From Coriobacteriia bacterium (lineage in GTDB: Bacteria; Actinomycetota; Coriobacteriia; Anaerosomatales; PHET01): a stretch of DNA of 64,000 bases. Made by a program: the position numbers and the translations under genes. The notes beneath the pieces were generated by a model. The model saw nothing but the letters and a program-made list of their open reading frames with translations. It made no database searches and was not told where the DNA came from. Within the stretch, counting starts at the first letter, position 1, and each line of letters begins with the position of its first letter. The stretch is from the NCBI GenBank assembly GCA_034370385.1, contig JAXMKZ010000005.1, forward strand, positions 186,001 through 250,000, in the 5' to 3' direction. Below are positions 13,050 through 20,703 of the stretch, piece after piece.

Positions 13050-14156
13050 CTAACCCAAGCGAACCGGCATGAGAAGGTAACGGAAATCCTCGCCCTCGCT
13101 CGACCTGAGAAGCCCGGGCTTCATGGCACTTTGGATCAGGAGGGAGACAGTGTCGGTACTCACGGAAGCCAGACCGTCCGTCATGAAGGAGTGGTTGAAA
13201 GCGATCTCGACGTCTTTTCCTTCGACCTTGACCATGAGGTCTTCTGAGGCATCTCCGACGTCTTGAGTTGTGGCTGACAGGGAGAGAGTCTGATCCTCAA
13301 CACTCACAGAGACCCTCAGGGGAGCATTGTGTAAAGCCAGAAGAGAGACCCTCTTTACCGCCGCCGCCAGTTCGTCGGTGGCTATGGTGATGACCGTGTC
13401 ATCGTCTGAGCGCTCAGGCACAAGCTGCTTGTAGTTGGGGAACGTCCCCTCTATGCGCCGAGCTACGAAGGTGGTTTCTCCCGACTCAAACACGACCTGG
13501 TTGTCTGAAACGCCCACGATCACATCAGACGAACCCGCGGCGATCTTGGTCGCTTCATCCAGAGCGCGACCAGGAACCACCACCTCGATCTGTGCGCCAG
13601 CTGATTCTTCGAGGATTACCTCATCCATCGCTAAGCGGTAGCTGTCGGTGGCAACCATCTTGATCATCGGCCCATCGATGACCATGAGTACTCCGGTGAG
13701 AACCGCCCGTGTCTCGTCACGCGAAACCGCCTTAGCCACCTTTCTCACCATCGAGGAAAGCACTGAAGACGGAAGTTTGAAAGACTCCGAAACGGCTACC
13801 TCGGGGAACTTCGGAAAATCAGATGAATTCAGTGTCTTCACCGTGAATGCGGACTGTTGACACCTCACAAGAACATGATCGCCTTCAGTCTCAAGGGTGA
13901 CCGCTGCTTCGGGCAGTGAGCGAACAATGTCGGTCAGGAGACGTCCTGGTATGACCACCTGTCCACCGTCATCGGTCAGGGCGGGAATGGAGTGTTTCAC
14001 TGAGACTTCCAGGTCGGTTGACTGGAGGGTCAACAGGCCATCGTCTGCAGAGAAATAGATACCGGAGAGTATAGGAAGCGTTGACCGAGAGGACATTCCC
14101 TTTGACACGATAGACAGAGCCTCTACGAGCTCACTACGGGCGATGCTTAACTTCAT
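13050..14156 (-). CDS. dnaN: DNA polymerase III beta sliding clamp
   Basis: 368 residues, full length for the clamp. The N-terminus MKLSIARSELVEALSIVSKG, the internal LLTDIVRSLPE, FVARRIEGTFPNYKQLVPE and the C-terminal LMPVRLG are family hallmarks. It forms a ring dimer that tethers polymerase to DNA. GAGAGG lies 8 bases before the ATG. It is followed at 3 bp by recF. The 234 bp between dnaN and dnaA holds DnaA-box-like sites. Confidence 0.97.
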   Translation of the reverse strand: MKLSIARSELVEALSIVSKGMSSRSTLPILSGIYFSADDGLLTLQSTDLEVSVKHSIPALTDDGGQVVIPGRLLTDIVRSLPEAAVTLETEGDHVLVRCQQSAFTVKTLNSSDFPKFPEVAVSESFKLPSSVLSSMVRKVAKAVSRDETRAVLTGVLMVIDGPMIKMVATDSYRLAMDEVILEESAGAQIEVVVPGRALDEATKIAAGSSDVIVGVSDNQVVFESGETTFVARRIEGTFPNYKQLVPERSDDDTVITIATDELAAAVKRVSLLALHNAPLRVSVSVEDQTLSLSATTQDVGDASEDLMVKVEGKDVEIAFNHSFMTDGLASVSTDTVSLLIQSAMKPGLLRSSEGEDFRYLLMPVRLG

Positions 14157-14268
14157 TGTTTTCCTCTCTTAGATATCTACACTCAATAACAATCATCATA
14201 AGGACGGTGGATATGTGGACGCTGACCGTTTGTGCTGGTGGCGAACCGCGTATCCATTCTTTTGCGGG

Positions 14269-14325
14269 TGTGGATAGACGGCTCATCTCATCCACAGTAT
14301 CCACACCCTCTGTCAAGAATCCACA
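14269..14325. promoter_or_regulatory. Cluster of four DnaA-box-like sites in the dnaA-dnaN gap
   Basis: Sites with one or two differences from TTATCCACA: TGTGGATAG at 14269-14277 (minus orientation), TCATCCACA at 14288-14296, GTATCCACA at 14297-14305 and GAATCCACA at 14317-14325. In several actinobacteria the origin lies in this gap. Here it may be a second origin sub-region or a DnaA-responsive control of dnaN. Confidence 0.6.
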
Positions 14326-14390
14326 CAGGAGACGAGTTGTCCCCCTCTAATCCAGAGGTTGTCCCCATGTATTTCAACAGGCCCCCGGGT

Positions 14391-15770
14391 CTAACCCTTC
14401 TGTTTGACGATGTTTGTCAGTTGTTGAATCTGGTTGTACACGTCGCGTTGGGCGCTCATCAACTTCTGGATCTTGTCGTTGGCGTGCATGACGGTGGTGT
14501 GATCGCGCCCTCCGAACTCCTCTCCTATCTTAGGAAGAGACAGATCGGTGAGTTCACGGGCCAGGTACATAGCCACCTGTCGAGGATAGACGATTGGCTG
14601 GGATCGTTTGCTTCCAATCAGCTCAGAATCACTGATGTTGTAGAAGCGACAGGTTTCTCGCTTGATTGTGTTGATGGATATCGGCTGCTGTGACTGATCG
14701 GGAAACAGGTCACGCGTGACCTGTTCGGCCATCTTCACATCCACCACATCGCGTCGCGAGAGCTCACAGTAGGCCATGATCCGGTAGATGGCCCCCTCCA
14801 TCTCGCGGATGTTTGGCGTGGAGCGTTCAGCCACGTAGCCCAGTGCCTCATCTTCGAATACCACGCGCTGGGATTCGACGAACTGGCGAAGGATGGCCAA
14901 CCGGGTCTCATAGTTCGGAGGCTGGATGTCAGCCTCAAGGCCCATCGCGAACCTGCTTTGATAGCGCTCATCCATATTGAGGTCGCGGGGCGGTCTGTCG
15001 GATGCGAGAACGATGGCTTTTCCTCGCTGGCGCAACTCGTTGAAGGTGTGGAAGAACTGGTCCTGTGTACCCTGCTTCTTCTCAAGAAACTGAATGTCGT
15101 CGATCAGCAGAACGTCGACAGAACGATATTTCTGCCGAAACGTGTTGGTGGTCTTGGCGCTGATCGACTCGACGAAGTCGTTGATGAATTCATCAGACGT
15201 GACGAACATGACCTTCTTGTGAGGGAAGTTCAGGTTCACGTAGTTGCCGATGGCCTGCAGAAGATGCGTCTTCCCAAGCCCGGAGCCGCCCCACAGGAAC
15301 AGCGGGTTGTACTTGAGTCCCGGCTGCTCGGCCACGGCCATCGCGGCATTTCGAGCAAAGGCATTGGATTCGCCGACGACAAACGAATCGAAGGTGAACT
15401 TAGGATCGAACAACGGCCGCTCGCGATCCGCTTCTGATGTCTTGGTCGCAGGGGCCACCCTCTGCGGTTCGGGAGCAGGTGCCTCTACCGGAGCGGGTTC
15501 GGGTGTGGACGGAGCCGCCCCGGGGTCCACGACGATGCGGACCCGAAGATCGGTCCCTACCACCTGACGCAGGGCCGAGCTGAGGCGCTGCGCGTAGCGC
15601 TCTTCAAGCCACGACCGAGCGAACTCGTTTTGAACTCCCACGACGAATACGCCGTCATCAGTGAGGTCGAGAGGGACGGTGTGTTCGAACCATGTCGTGA
15701 AGCTCGGAGGATTGAGTTCTTCGCGGATGACCGCAAGAACGTCCTCCCAGATAGCCTTGATGTCCGGCAT
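14391..15770 (-). CDS. dnaA: Chromosomal replication initiator DnaA
   Basis: 459 residues. Domain I starts MPDIKAIWEDVLAVIREELN and contains the SFTTWFEH helix. A Pro/Ala/Glu-rich linker lies near residues 80-115. The AAA+ domain has Walker A GGSGLGKTH near 163-170, Walker B VLLIDDIQFLEKK near 222 and LASDRPPRDL (sensor 1). Domain IV contains EEFGGRDHTTVMHANDKI, the DnaA-box-binding signature, near residue 415. AGGGG lies 8 bases before the ATG. It sits 30 bp after the ATPase/HTH gene on the same strand, so these two are likely co-transcribed from the box-rich region. Confidence 0.97.
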   Translation of the reverse strand: MPDIKAIWEDVLAVIREELNPPSFTTWFEHTVPLDLTDDGVFVVGVQNEFARSWLEERYAQRLSSALRQVVGTDLRVRIVVDPGAAPSTPEPAPVEAPAPEPQRVAPATKTSEADRERPLFDPKFTFDSFVVGESNAFARNAAMAVAEQPGLKYNPLFLWGGSGLGKTHLLQAIGNYVNLNFPHKKVMFVTSDEFINDFVESISAKTTNTFRQKYRSVDVLLIDDIQFLEKKQGTQDQFFHTFNELRQRGKAIVLASDRPPRDLNMDERYQSRFAMGLEADIQPPNYETRLAILRQFVESQRVVFEDEALGYVAERSTPNIREMEGAIYRIMAYCELSRRDVVDVKMAEQVTRDLFPDQSQQPISINTIKRETCRFYNISDSELIGSKRSQPIVYPRQVAMYLARELTDLSLPKIGEEFGGRDHTTVMHANDKIQKLMSAQRDVYNQIQQLTNIVKQKG

Positions 15771-15800
15771 ACGATAATCCCCTGTCGAGCGAGTGTGTGA

Positions 15801-16673
15801 CTAAAGAGAGCTGGTGAGACTATCGAGATAGGACAGGCCGCGGTCGGTCAGCGTTCGCTTGCCGCCCTCTGCATCGATCAGGTCGAACTCCTCAAGCGAC
15901 GCAAGGTCGCGATAGGCTGTGGAGATCCCAATGCCCAGCTCCTTGGACACGAGGCTCGGACCGGCCGAACCACTCTCCATCACAAGGGCCAGCACCTGCT
16001 TCTGTCGCGTTGTGAGAAGGGGGCCGGCCACATACTCGGCTTCCGGTGCGCTCAGAAGCGAAGGGTCTGCCGATTGACCAGGATCAGACTCGGGGGCTTG
16101 CGGCAGATGGCCTGTGGACCGGAAGACCCCGATGGGTGGTTTGGAGTTGGAGCCCGAAGAGACGGTGACCACGGCGCCGCGACCGAGGTTGTCCTCGATG
16201 GTGAGGGCTCCTCCGCTGAAGCCAAGATAGTCTCGGACCAGCGGAAGACCCGAGCCCACCCCCCGGATATAGGGCTTCATGGATGAGTCGGCAGTGGTGA
16301 AGCCCGGCAGAACGGCGTGATCCTTGTCGGCGATTCCCGGGCCCCGATCGGCGAAGCGAATCGTGCGCCCCGAGTTCAGGATCGAGACCACGGGCTCCGA
16401 AAAGTCCGCATGGATGAAGTTCTCGGAAACCTCTCTGATGACGGAGTACGGGATGTCCCCGCCCTGGTCGCTCGCGAGACGGTGAACGGTGGACGCCAGG
16501 GCTTCGATGTACTCGGCCACGGGGCCGGGTCCGACGTCGACAACCCGAGGCGAAGAGCCGGGACCCTCATATACAGCTACGCGCGCGAGAGAGCAGACTG
16601 CGCCGTGGCCGGCAACGCCAGCCGAAGAGCGCCGACCGAGGCTTTCCATGCTTGATGAGTAGAACGCCTTCAT
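15801..16673 (-). CDS. GHKL ATPase domain fused to a C-terminal winged helix, upstream of dnaA
   Basis: About 290 residues with the start at ATG 16673, preceded closely by GGGGG; ATG 16649 is an alternative and the upstream TTG at 16763 is unlikely. Residues ~75-195 form a histidine-kinase/anti-sigma-type ATPase fold: N-box IREVSENFIHADF, G1 box FADRGPGIADK and G2 box RGVGSGLPLVRDYLGFSGG. No phosphoacceptor histidine domain or membrane helix is visible. After a Pro/Ser-rich linker the last ~70 residues (TTRQKQVLALVMESG, ELGIGISTAYRDLASLEE, LTDRGLSYLDSL) look like a winged-helix DNA-binding domain. It lies between dnaA (30 bp downstream) and the oriC candidate. An ATP- or partner-gated DNA-binding regulator of dnaA or the origin is inference. 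Confidence 0.8.
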   Translation of the reverse strand: MKAFYSSSMESLGRRSSAGVAGHGAVCSLARVAVYEGPGSSPRVVDVGPGPVAEYIEALASTVHRLASDQGGDIPYSVIREVSENFIHADFSEPVVSILNSGRTIRFADRGPGIADKDHAVLPGFTTADSSMKPYIRGVGSGLPLVRDYLGFSGGALTIEDNLGRGAVVTVSSGSNSKPPIGVFRSTGHLPQAPESDPGQSADPSLLSAPEAEYVAGPLLTTRQKQVLALVMESGSAGPSLVSKELGIGISTAYRDLASLEEFDLIDAEGGKRTLTDRGLSYLDSLTSSL

Positions 16674-16682
16674 TTCCCCCAG

Positions 16683-17250
16683 CTTTCCACAATGAGTCGG
16701 TATTCCACAGGCAAATCCACACGGTTGTGTTGCGGACCGGCCTGCTTCGAGATCAAGCGACAAGCCCTCTGAGCAGCACGTTCATCTGATGCGAACAGGT
16801 ATTCGACCTGCGCGACGTGGCGTTTCTTACCTTGTCCACAGAACTTTCCACACTGTGGAGAATGTGGGCAATCCAGCACCGAGCATGTCGGGCACGAACC
16901 CGCTGCTGACAGCGGGTGTATCCAGCACCAGAGCAGGTCGGGCTTTCTGCGGAGACTGTGGAAAGTGCCCTAGCCGGGCGGGCTTGCTGTGGAAACGCCC
17001 ACCAGGCGAAGCGCCTGCCAGAGGGTCGCGGAGGGATCCGAACCAAAGCGGCAGACCCGCCACGTTCCCGAGATGCAACACGTAGATGAAAAGCACTGAT
17101 AGAGAGCTTGTTTCAAGGTACGGCGCCAGGGGCTGAGCCCCCAGTAGACACGGCGGACTCTAGCACTGGCCCCGGAGACCCTCAATCATTCTTGAGAAGT
17201 TATCCACAGGTTCCACAAGCACGAGTCCTGCCTTTTCCACAGTGTCCACA
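16683..17250. other. oriC: Candidate chromosomal origin (oriC): DnaA-box array
   Basis: Roughly 700 bp without a gene, between the dnaA-side minus-strand block and the rpmH-side plus-strand block. DnaA-box-like sites: 16683-16691, 16701-16709, 16713-16721, 16832-16840, 16844-16852, 16855-16863 (reverse), 16957-16965 (reverse), 16988-16996 (reverse), 17200-17208 (perfect TTATCCACA), 17209-17217, 17233-17241 and 17242-17250. Many are TTTCCACA-like, suggesting a lineage-specific relaxed box. No obvious AT-rich unwinding element stands out. Gene direction diverges here, consistent with bidirectional replication. Confidence 0.8.
16871..16943. repeat. Direct repeat flanking a hairpin inside the oriC candidate
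   Basis: A 23-base unit beginning ATCCAGCACC and ending GTCGGGC occurs at 16871-16893 and again at 16920-16943, with one inserted base and one substitution. Between the copies lies an 8-bp perfect hairpin, ACCCGCTG at 16898-16905 with CAGCGGGT at 16910-16917 and a 4-base loop. No U-tract follows. Confidence 0.6.
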
Positions 17251-17304
17251 GATTGCGCTCCGAGTTATTGGCTGGCAGGAGCGCCCGATTCGGACTATTC
17301 ATCA

Positions 17305-17334
17305 TTGACGGGTGCGACAAGCCGCACATATAAT
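17305..17334 (+). promoter_or_regulatory. Promoter for rpmH-rnpA
   Basis: TTGACG at 17305-17310 and a perfect TATAAT at 17329-17334 with an 18-base spacer, 47 bases before the rpmH start codon. This is one of the best housekeeping-type promoter matches in the window. Confidence 0.8.
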
Positions 17335-17381
17335 CGTCGGGCTTTGCCCCGGGAACGACGGGGACAGCCCTAGGAGGAACA

Positions 17382-17516
17382 GTGAAGAGAACGTACCAGC
17401 CTAATGTTCGGAAGCGTGCGAAGACGCATGGCTTCCGTGCTCGCATGGCAACCCGCGGAGGGCGCGCCGTTCTGGCTGCCCGTCGCCGGAAGGGTCGCAA
17501 GGTTCTAAGCGCGTAG
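17382..17516 (+). CDS. rpmH: 50S ribosomal protein L34
   Basis: 44 residues starting [20 protein letters not shown] and ending KGRKVLSA, the near-invariant, highly basic L34 sequence. The start is GTG with TAGGAGG 7 bases upstream. It is the first gene of the plus-strand block to the right of the origin, 31 bp ahead of rnpA. Confidence 0.97.
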   Translation: MKRTYQPNVRKRAKTHGFRARMATRGGRAVLAARRRKGRKVLSA

Positions 17517-17547
17517 ACCACCGCGATCCAGTGTGGACGGTGGCGTA

Positions 17548-17877
17548 ATGAGCACGATCAAGTCGTCGCGCGACATCCAGGCGATCTTCAGTCGGTCCCG
17601 GCGGGTGGCTCACCCGCTCGTTGTGGCCCTCATAGCTCGGACACCAGAAGGACGCGGCCGTGAGGGCCGCGTCGTCTTCGTGGCGGGCAAGCGAATCGGA
17701 AATGCGGTCACGCGCAACCGTGCCAAGAGGGTCTTGCGCGCGGCGTACCGTATTAGGGGTGGATCGTGGCCCGGCTACGATATCGCCCTGGTCGCCCGAG
17801 AGGGCACCGGCACCGCGAAGCCCGATGAACTACTCGCAGCGCTTGAGGATGTCGTTTCGAGGGGCGGGGCCGCCTGA
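17548..17877 (+). CDS. rnpA: Ribonuclease P protein component
   Basis: 109 residues from ATG 17548; a GTG at 17533 is in frame but adds only MDGGV. The protein subunit of RNase P assists the RNA subunit in 5' maturation of tRNA. The RNR signature is present in [20 protein letters not shown], preceded by RVVFVAGK. Gene order rpmH-rnpA-yidD-yidC-jag is the standard one. Its stop overlaps the yidD start (TGATGA). Confidence 0.93.
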   Translation: MSTIKSSRDIQAIFSRSRRVAHPLVVALIARTPEGRGREGRVVFVAGKRIGNAVTRNRAKRVLRAAYRIRGGSWPGYDIALVAREGTGTAKPDELLAALEDVVSRGGAA

Positions 17878-18116
17878 TGACCGCAGGAGAGTCTCTCCGG
17901 GCCACTCCTCGGCGCATCGCCGTGCTTCTGGTACGTGGTTACCAGATGTTCATTTCGCCGCTCACTCCCCCATCTTGTCGGTTCACGCCGTCTTGCTCGT
18001 CATATGCGCTAACATCATTCGAGCGCCACGGGTTGCTCAGGGGCGGCTGGCTCGCCGCTAAGCGGATCGCCCGCTGCCATCCCTGGTCCCCGGGCGGACA
18101 CGACCCCGTGCCCTAG
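17877..18116 (+). CDS. yidD: Membrane protein insertion efficiency factor YidD
   Basis: 79 residues with the conserved core [23 protein letters not shown] and [13 protein letters not shown]. YidD is a small membrane-associated protein that helps YidC-dependent insertion. The start overlaps the rnpA stop. Length and motifs are complete. Confidence 0.93.
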   Translation: MTAGESLRATPRRIAVLLVRGYQMFISPLTPPSCRFTPSCSSYALTSFERHGLLRGGWLAAKRIARCHPWSPGGHDPVP

Positions 18117-18146
18117 CCGGCCATATCAGATAAGGAGTCGACCCTC

Positions 18147-18947
18147 GTGGGTGAACTCTGGGAAGCATTCAAACAGATCATCTTCGACCTGCTGCAGTGG
18201 ATCGAGGGGTTCACGGGTGATTGGGGCTTGGCGATCATCGTGCTGACGGTGCTCGTGAGGCTGGCGCTGATGCCCCTGACCATCAAGCAGACGAAGTCCA
18301 TGTATGAACTGCAGCGGATCCAACCCAAGATCAAGGAACTGCAGAAGAAGTACGCGGACGACAAAGAGAAGCTGCAGGAGGAGACCCTCAAGTTCTACCA
18401 GGACAACAAGGTCAACCCGTTTGGCGGCTGCCTCCCGATGCTCCTGCAGATGCCGCTGCTCTTCGCCCTTTACCAAGTTCTGGGAGGAACCGCCGGCAGC
18501 CCGGGGATCATGATGCAGTACCTTGAGAACACCGGCGAGGTGGGGAAGTTCTTCTTCCTTATTCCAGATATTGCCAAGACGCCGGGCATGGTCTTTCAAG
18601 CCGAGGGGCTGGTCGCTACCCTGCCCTATGTGATTCTCGTCGCCCTCTTCGGACTCAGCGTGTGGCTGCCGCAGGCGTTGATGCCCGGCGAGAAGCAGCA
18701 GAAGATGATCGGCGCCTACATGGGCGTGATCATGCTGTTCTTCGGCTGGACCGCGCCGGCTGGCGTGCTTCTGTACTGGGATGTATCGAGCATCTGGGGT
18801 GTTGCCCAGCAGCAGATCATGATGGCTTCGATGAAGAAGGGCGAGCACGAGGAGCAGGAGCTCGCCGCCTTAGCCGCAGCCGAGGCAGCGGCGGCCAAGA
18901 AGGACTCCGCCGCCAAGGCGCGCTCCAATAAGAAGAAGAAGTCATAG
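18147..18947 (+). CDS. yidC: Membrane protein insertase YidC/OxaA
   Basis: 266 residues from GTG 18147 with AAGGAG upstream. It is the short, Gram-positive-type insertase without the large periplasmic domain. The first core helix LAIIVLTVLVRLALMPLTIK contains the arginine of the hydrophilic groove. The cytoplasmic helical hairpin follows (QRIQPKIKELQKKYADDKEK), then LPMLLQMPLLFALYQVL and three further helices. The C-terminus is basic (SNKKKKS). It inserts membrane proteins alone or with SecYEG. Confidence 0.95.
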   Translation: MGELWEAFKQIIFDLLQWIEGFTGDWGLAIIVLTVLVRLALMPLTIKQTKSMYELQRIQPKIKELQKKYADDKEKLQEETLKFYQDNKVNPFGGCLPMLLQMPLLFALYQVLGGTAGSPGIMMQYLENTGEVGKFFFLIPDIAKTPGMVFQAEGLVATLPYVILVALFGLSVWLPQALMPGEKQQKMIGAYMGVIMLFFGWTAPAGVLLYWDVSSIWGVAQQQIMMASMKKGEHEEQELAALAAAEAAAAKKDSAAKARSNKKKKS

Positions 18948-18990
18948 AAGAGCGAAGCATCTGTCATCGCGTCCGACAAGGAGCGTGAAC

Positions 18991-19752
18991 ATGGAACGGG
19001 AGTGCATCACGGTAGCGCCCACGGTCGAGGAGGCCGTTGACGCCGCACTCGAGGAACTCGGGGTCCAGCAGGACGCCGTGGAGTACGAAGTCCTCGAGTC
19101 ACCGGGTAAGGCCATCTTCGGTCTCGGCTCGGACAAACAGGCTCGCGTGCGCGTGTGGATCCGGCAGTCATACTTGGAGGACCTCGAGGAAGCCAAGAAG
19201 GTGGCGGACGAGGTGCTTGACCTGGAAGTGGAACCCGCTACCACTCAGGCAGCTGCAGAGGCGGCCCCCGAAGAGCCCGAGCTGAGCGATGAGGACCTTG
19301 ATAAGGTGGCCGACACGGCCGTTACCGCACTGAAGCAGACGCTCGCCCATCTGGGGCTGCCCGAGCCGACGATTGAAGAGTACGAGGGCGATGAAGGAGA
19401 GATTATTCTCGACATCATCGGTGGCGAACTCGGCATCCTCATAGGACGGCATGGGCGCACATTGGACGCTCTTCAGACCGCGGTTGGTGCTATCACAACG
19501 CGCCAGCTGGGCTTCCGGTATCCCGTGGTTGTAGATGTTGAGGGCTATCGGCACCGCAGGCGGCAGAAGATCGAGGACATTGCTCGTAGGGGTGCCGAGC
19601 GCGCAGCGAAGCATCGCCAAGACGTGAGGCTGAGACCCATGACTTCGTTCGAGCGCCGCGTGGTTCACGTAGCGCTTCGAAGTGATGCGAGAGTCGTCAC
19701 GTCCAGCGAGGGCCAGGACCCTTATCGCCAGGTCGTGATCTCCCCGAAGTAG
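18991..19752 (+). CDS. jag: Jag/KhpB RNA-binding protein
   Basis: 253 residues from ATG 18991, chosen because GGAG lies 7 bases upstream (the GTG at 18985 would be only 1 base away). The Jag N-domain (VEEAVDAALEELGV, VLESPGKAIFGLGSDKQARV) is followed by an acidic linker, a KH domain with GGELGILIGRHGRTLDALQ and an R3H domain with RRGAERAAKHRQDVRLRPMT and RVVHVALRS. Members bind RNA and influence cell-envelope gene expression. It is followed by a strong terminator. Confidence 0.93.
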   Translation: MERECITVAPTVEEAVDAALEELGVQQDAVEYEVLESPGKAIFGLGSDKQARVRVWIRQSYLEDLEEAKKVADEVLDLEVEPATTQAAAEAAPEEPELSDEDLDKVADTAVTALKQTLAHLGLPEPTIEEYEGDEGEIILDIIGGELGILIGRHGRTLDALQTAVGAITTRQLGFRYPVVVDVEGYRHRRRQKIEDIARRGAERAAKHRQDVRLRPMTSFERRVVHVALRSDARVVTSSEGQDPYRQVVISPK

Positions 19753-19775
19753 GCGACGCGCACGGGAAGCTCCGA

Positions 19776-19799
19776 GCAGGGCCCCGTGAGGGGCCCTGC
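19776..19799 (+). terminator. Terminator after jag
   Basis: A perfect 10-bp stem, GCAGGGCCCC (19776-19785) with GGGGCCCTGC (19790-19799), loop GTGA, followed by TTCGTT. It ends the rpmH-jag transcript and separates it from the parS-rsmG region. Confidence 0.85.
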
Positions 19800-19852
19800 T
19801 TCGTTCGGGGCGGAAAACGGGGCCGAGTTCCCGACCTCTGTCTGCGAGACGA

Positions 19853-19868
19853 TGTTTCACGTGAAACA
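19853..19868. promoter_or_regulatory. parS: parS centromere site 1 (perfect)
   Basis: TGTTTCACGTGAAACA matches the bacterial parS consensus exactly. The palindrome extends to 26 bp (19848-19873), longer than the 16-bp core. It lies in the 157-bp space between jag and rsmG, about 2.6 kb from the oriC candidate and 1.6 kb upstream of parB. Confidence 0.95.
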
Positions 19869-19901
19869 TCGTCGGATATGATGATGGTCGGAGTCCTTGG
19901 A

Positions 19902-19917
19902 GGTTTCACGTGAAACA
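19902..19917. promoter_or_regulatory. parS: parS site 2, overlapping the rsmG start codon
   Basis: GGTTTCACGTGAAACA matches parS with one change at the outer base. It lies 33 bp from site 1. The rsmG Shine-Dalgarno (GGAGG) overlaps its left edge and the GTG start codon (19910-19912) sits at its centre. Confidence 0.9.
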
Positions 19918-20638
19918 TCAGACATCTCGGCAGGAACAGAAACTGACCCATTGGCTCCTCTCAGCGGGCATACCGGTTGAGCCTACGGCGGTGGCGCTGA
20001 TCGTCCGACATGCCGAGTGGCTGCTTGAGACGAACAAGTCGCTCAACCTCACGTCGCTCTCCGATCCCGAGGACATACTTCGCCTCCACGCCTTGGACTC
20101 TCTCCTCGTTCTGCCGGAGGTGCGCTCCGCAGGCAGCGGGCTGATCGTGGATATCGGCAGCGGTGGGGGCTTCCCCGGACTACCGCTCGGCGCAGCCCTT
20201 GGTCGAACCACGCTCCTGGTGGACTCGGTGAAGAAGAAGGCTGACGCACTTAGGCGCTTCACGCTGCAGGAAAACCTCGAGTCGTGGGTTTCTGTCAGCG
20301 GAGAACGCTCTGAAGCATTGGCGCGCTTGCAGGGAGCCGTTGCCGACTGCGTTGTGGCTCGCGCGGTTGCTGAACTGCCGGCACTGGTCGAACTGGCCGC
20401 TCCCCTCTTGCGTCCCCAGGGAGTTCTGGTGGCTCTGAAGGGGCAGCCGGATGCCGAGGAGCTCAGGAGGGGCGAGGTCGCGGCGCGACGTTGCGGGCTT
20501 GTGGTATCAGCCGATCGGGCCTACGAGCTCCCCGATGGAGGCGAGCGACGGCGGGTGATCACCTATCTCAAGACCGGAGAGCCGGAGGTTGAGCTCCCTC
20601 GACGTGAAGGAATGGCGACGAAGCGCCCTCTCGCCTGA
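19910..20638 (+). CDS. rsmG: 16S rRNA (guanine-N7) methyltransferase RsmG
   Basis: 242 residues. The SAM-binding motif VDIGSGGGFPGLPLG lies near residues 77-91, preceded by the N-terminal helical region with LNLTSLSDPEDILRLHALDS. VARAVAELPALVEL and LVALKGQ are family features. It methylates G527 of 16S rRNA (E. coli numbering). The start is GTG, placed by GGAGG 6 bases upstream. That start codon lies inside a parS site, so ParB binding could affect its transcription. Origin-proximal rsmG-parA-parB order is conventional. Confidence 0.95.
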   Translation: MKHQTSRQEQKLTHWLLSAGIPVEPTAVALIVRHAEWLLETNKSLNLTSLSDPEDILRLHALDSLLVLPEVRSAGSGLIVDIGSGGGFPGLPLGAALGRTTLLVDSVKKKADALRRFTLQENLESWVSVSGERSEALARLQGAVADCVVARAVAELPALVELAAPLLRPQGVLVALKGQPDAEELRRGEVAARRCGLVVSADRAYELPDGGERRRVITYLKTGEPEVELPRREGMATKRPLA

Positions 20639-20703
20639 CTGTTGTGTTCCGGCGTGGTGGTCTATACTCTGGTCACATTTCCATCTGAGGGAGGGGTCAC
20701 ATC

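Noticed and set aside
16674-16763. A longer N-terminus of the ATPase/HTH protein starting with TTG at 16763
   Set aside because: It would run through DnaA boxes, has no ribosome-binding site and is Cys/Pro-rich unlike the rest; ATG 16673 has a G-rich site upstream.
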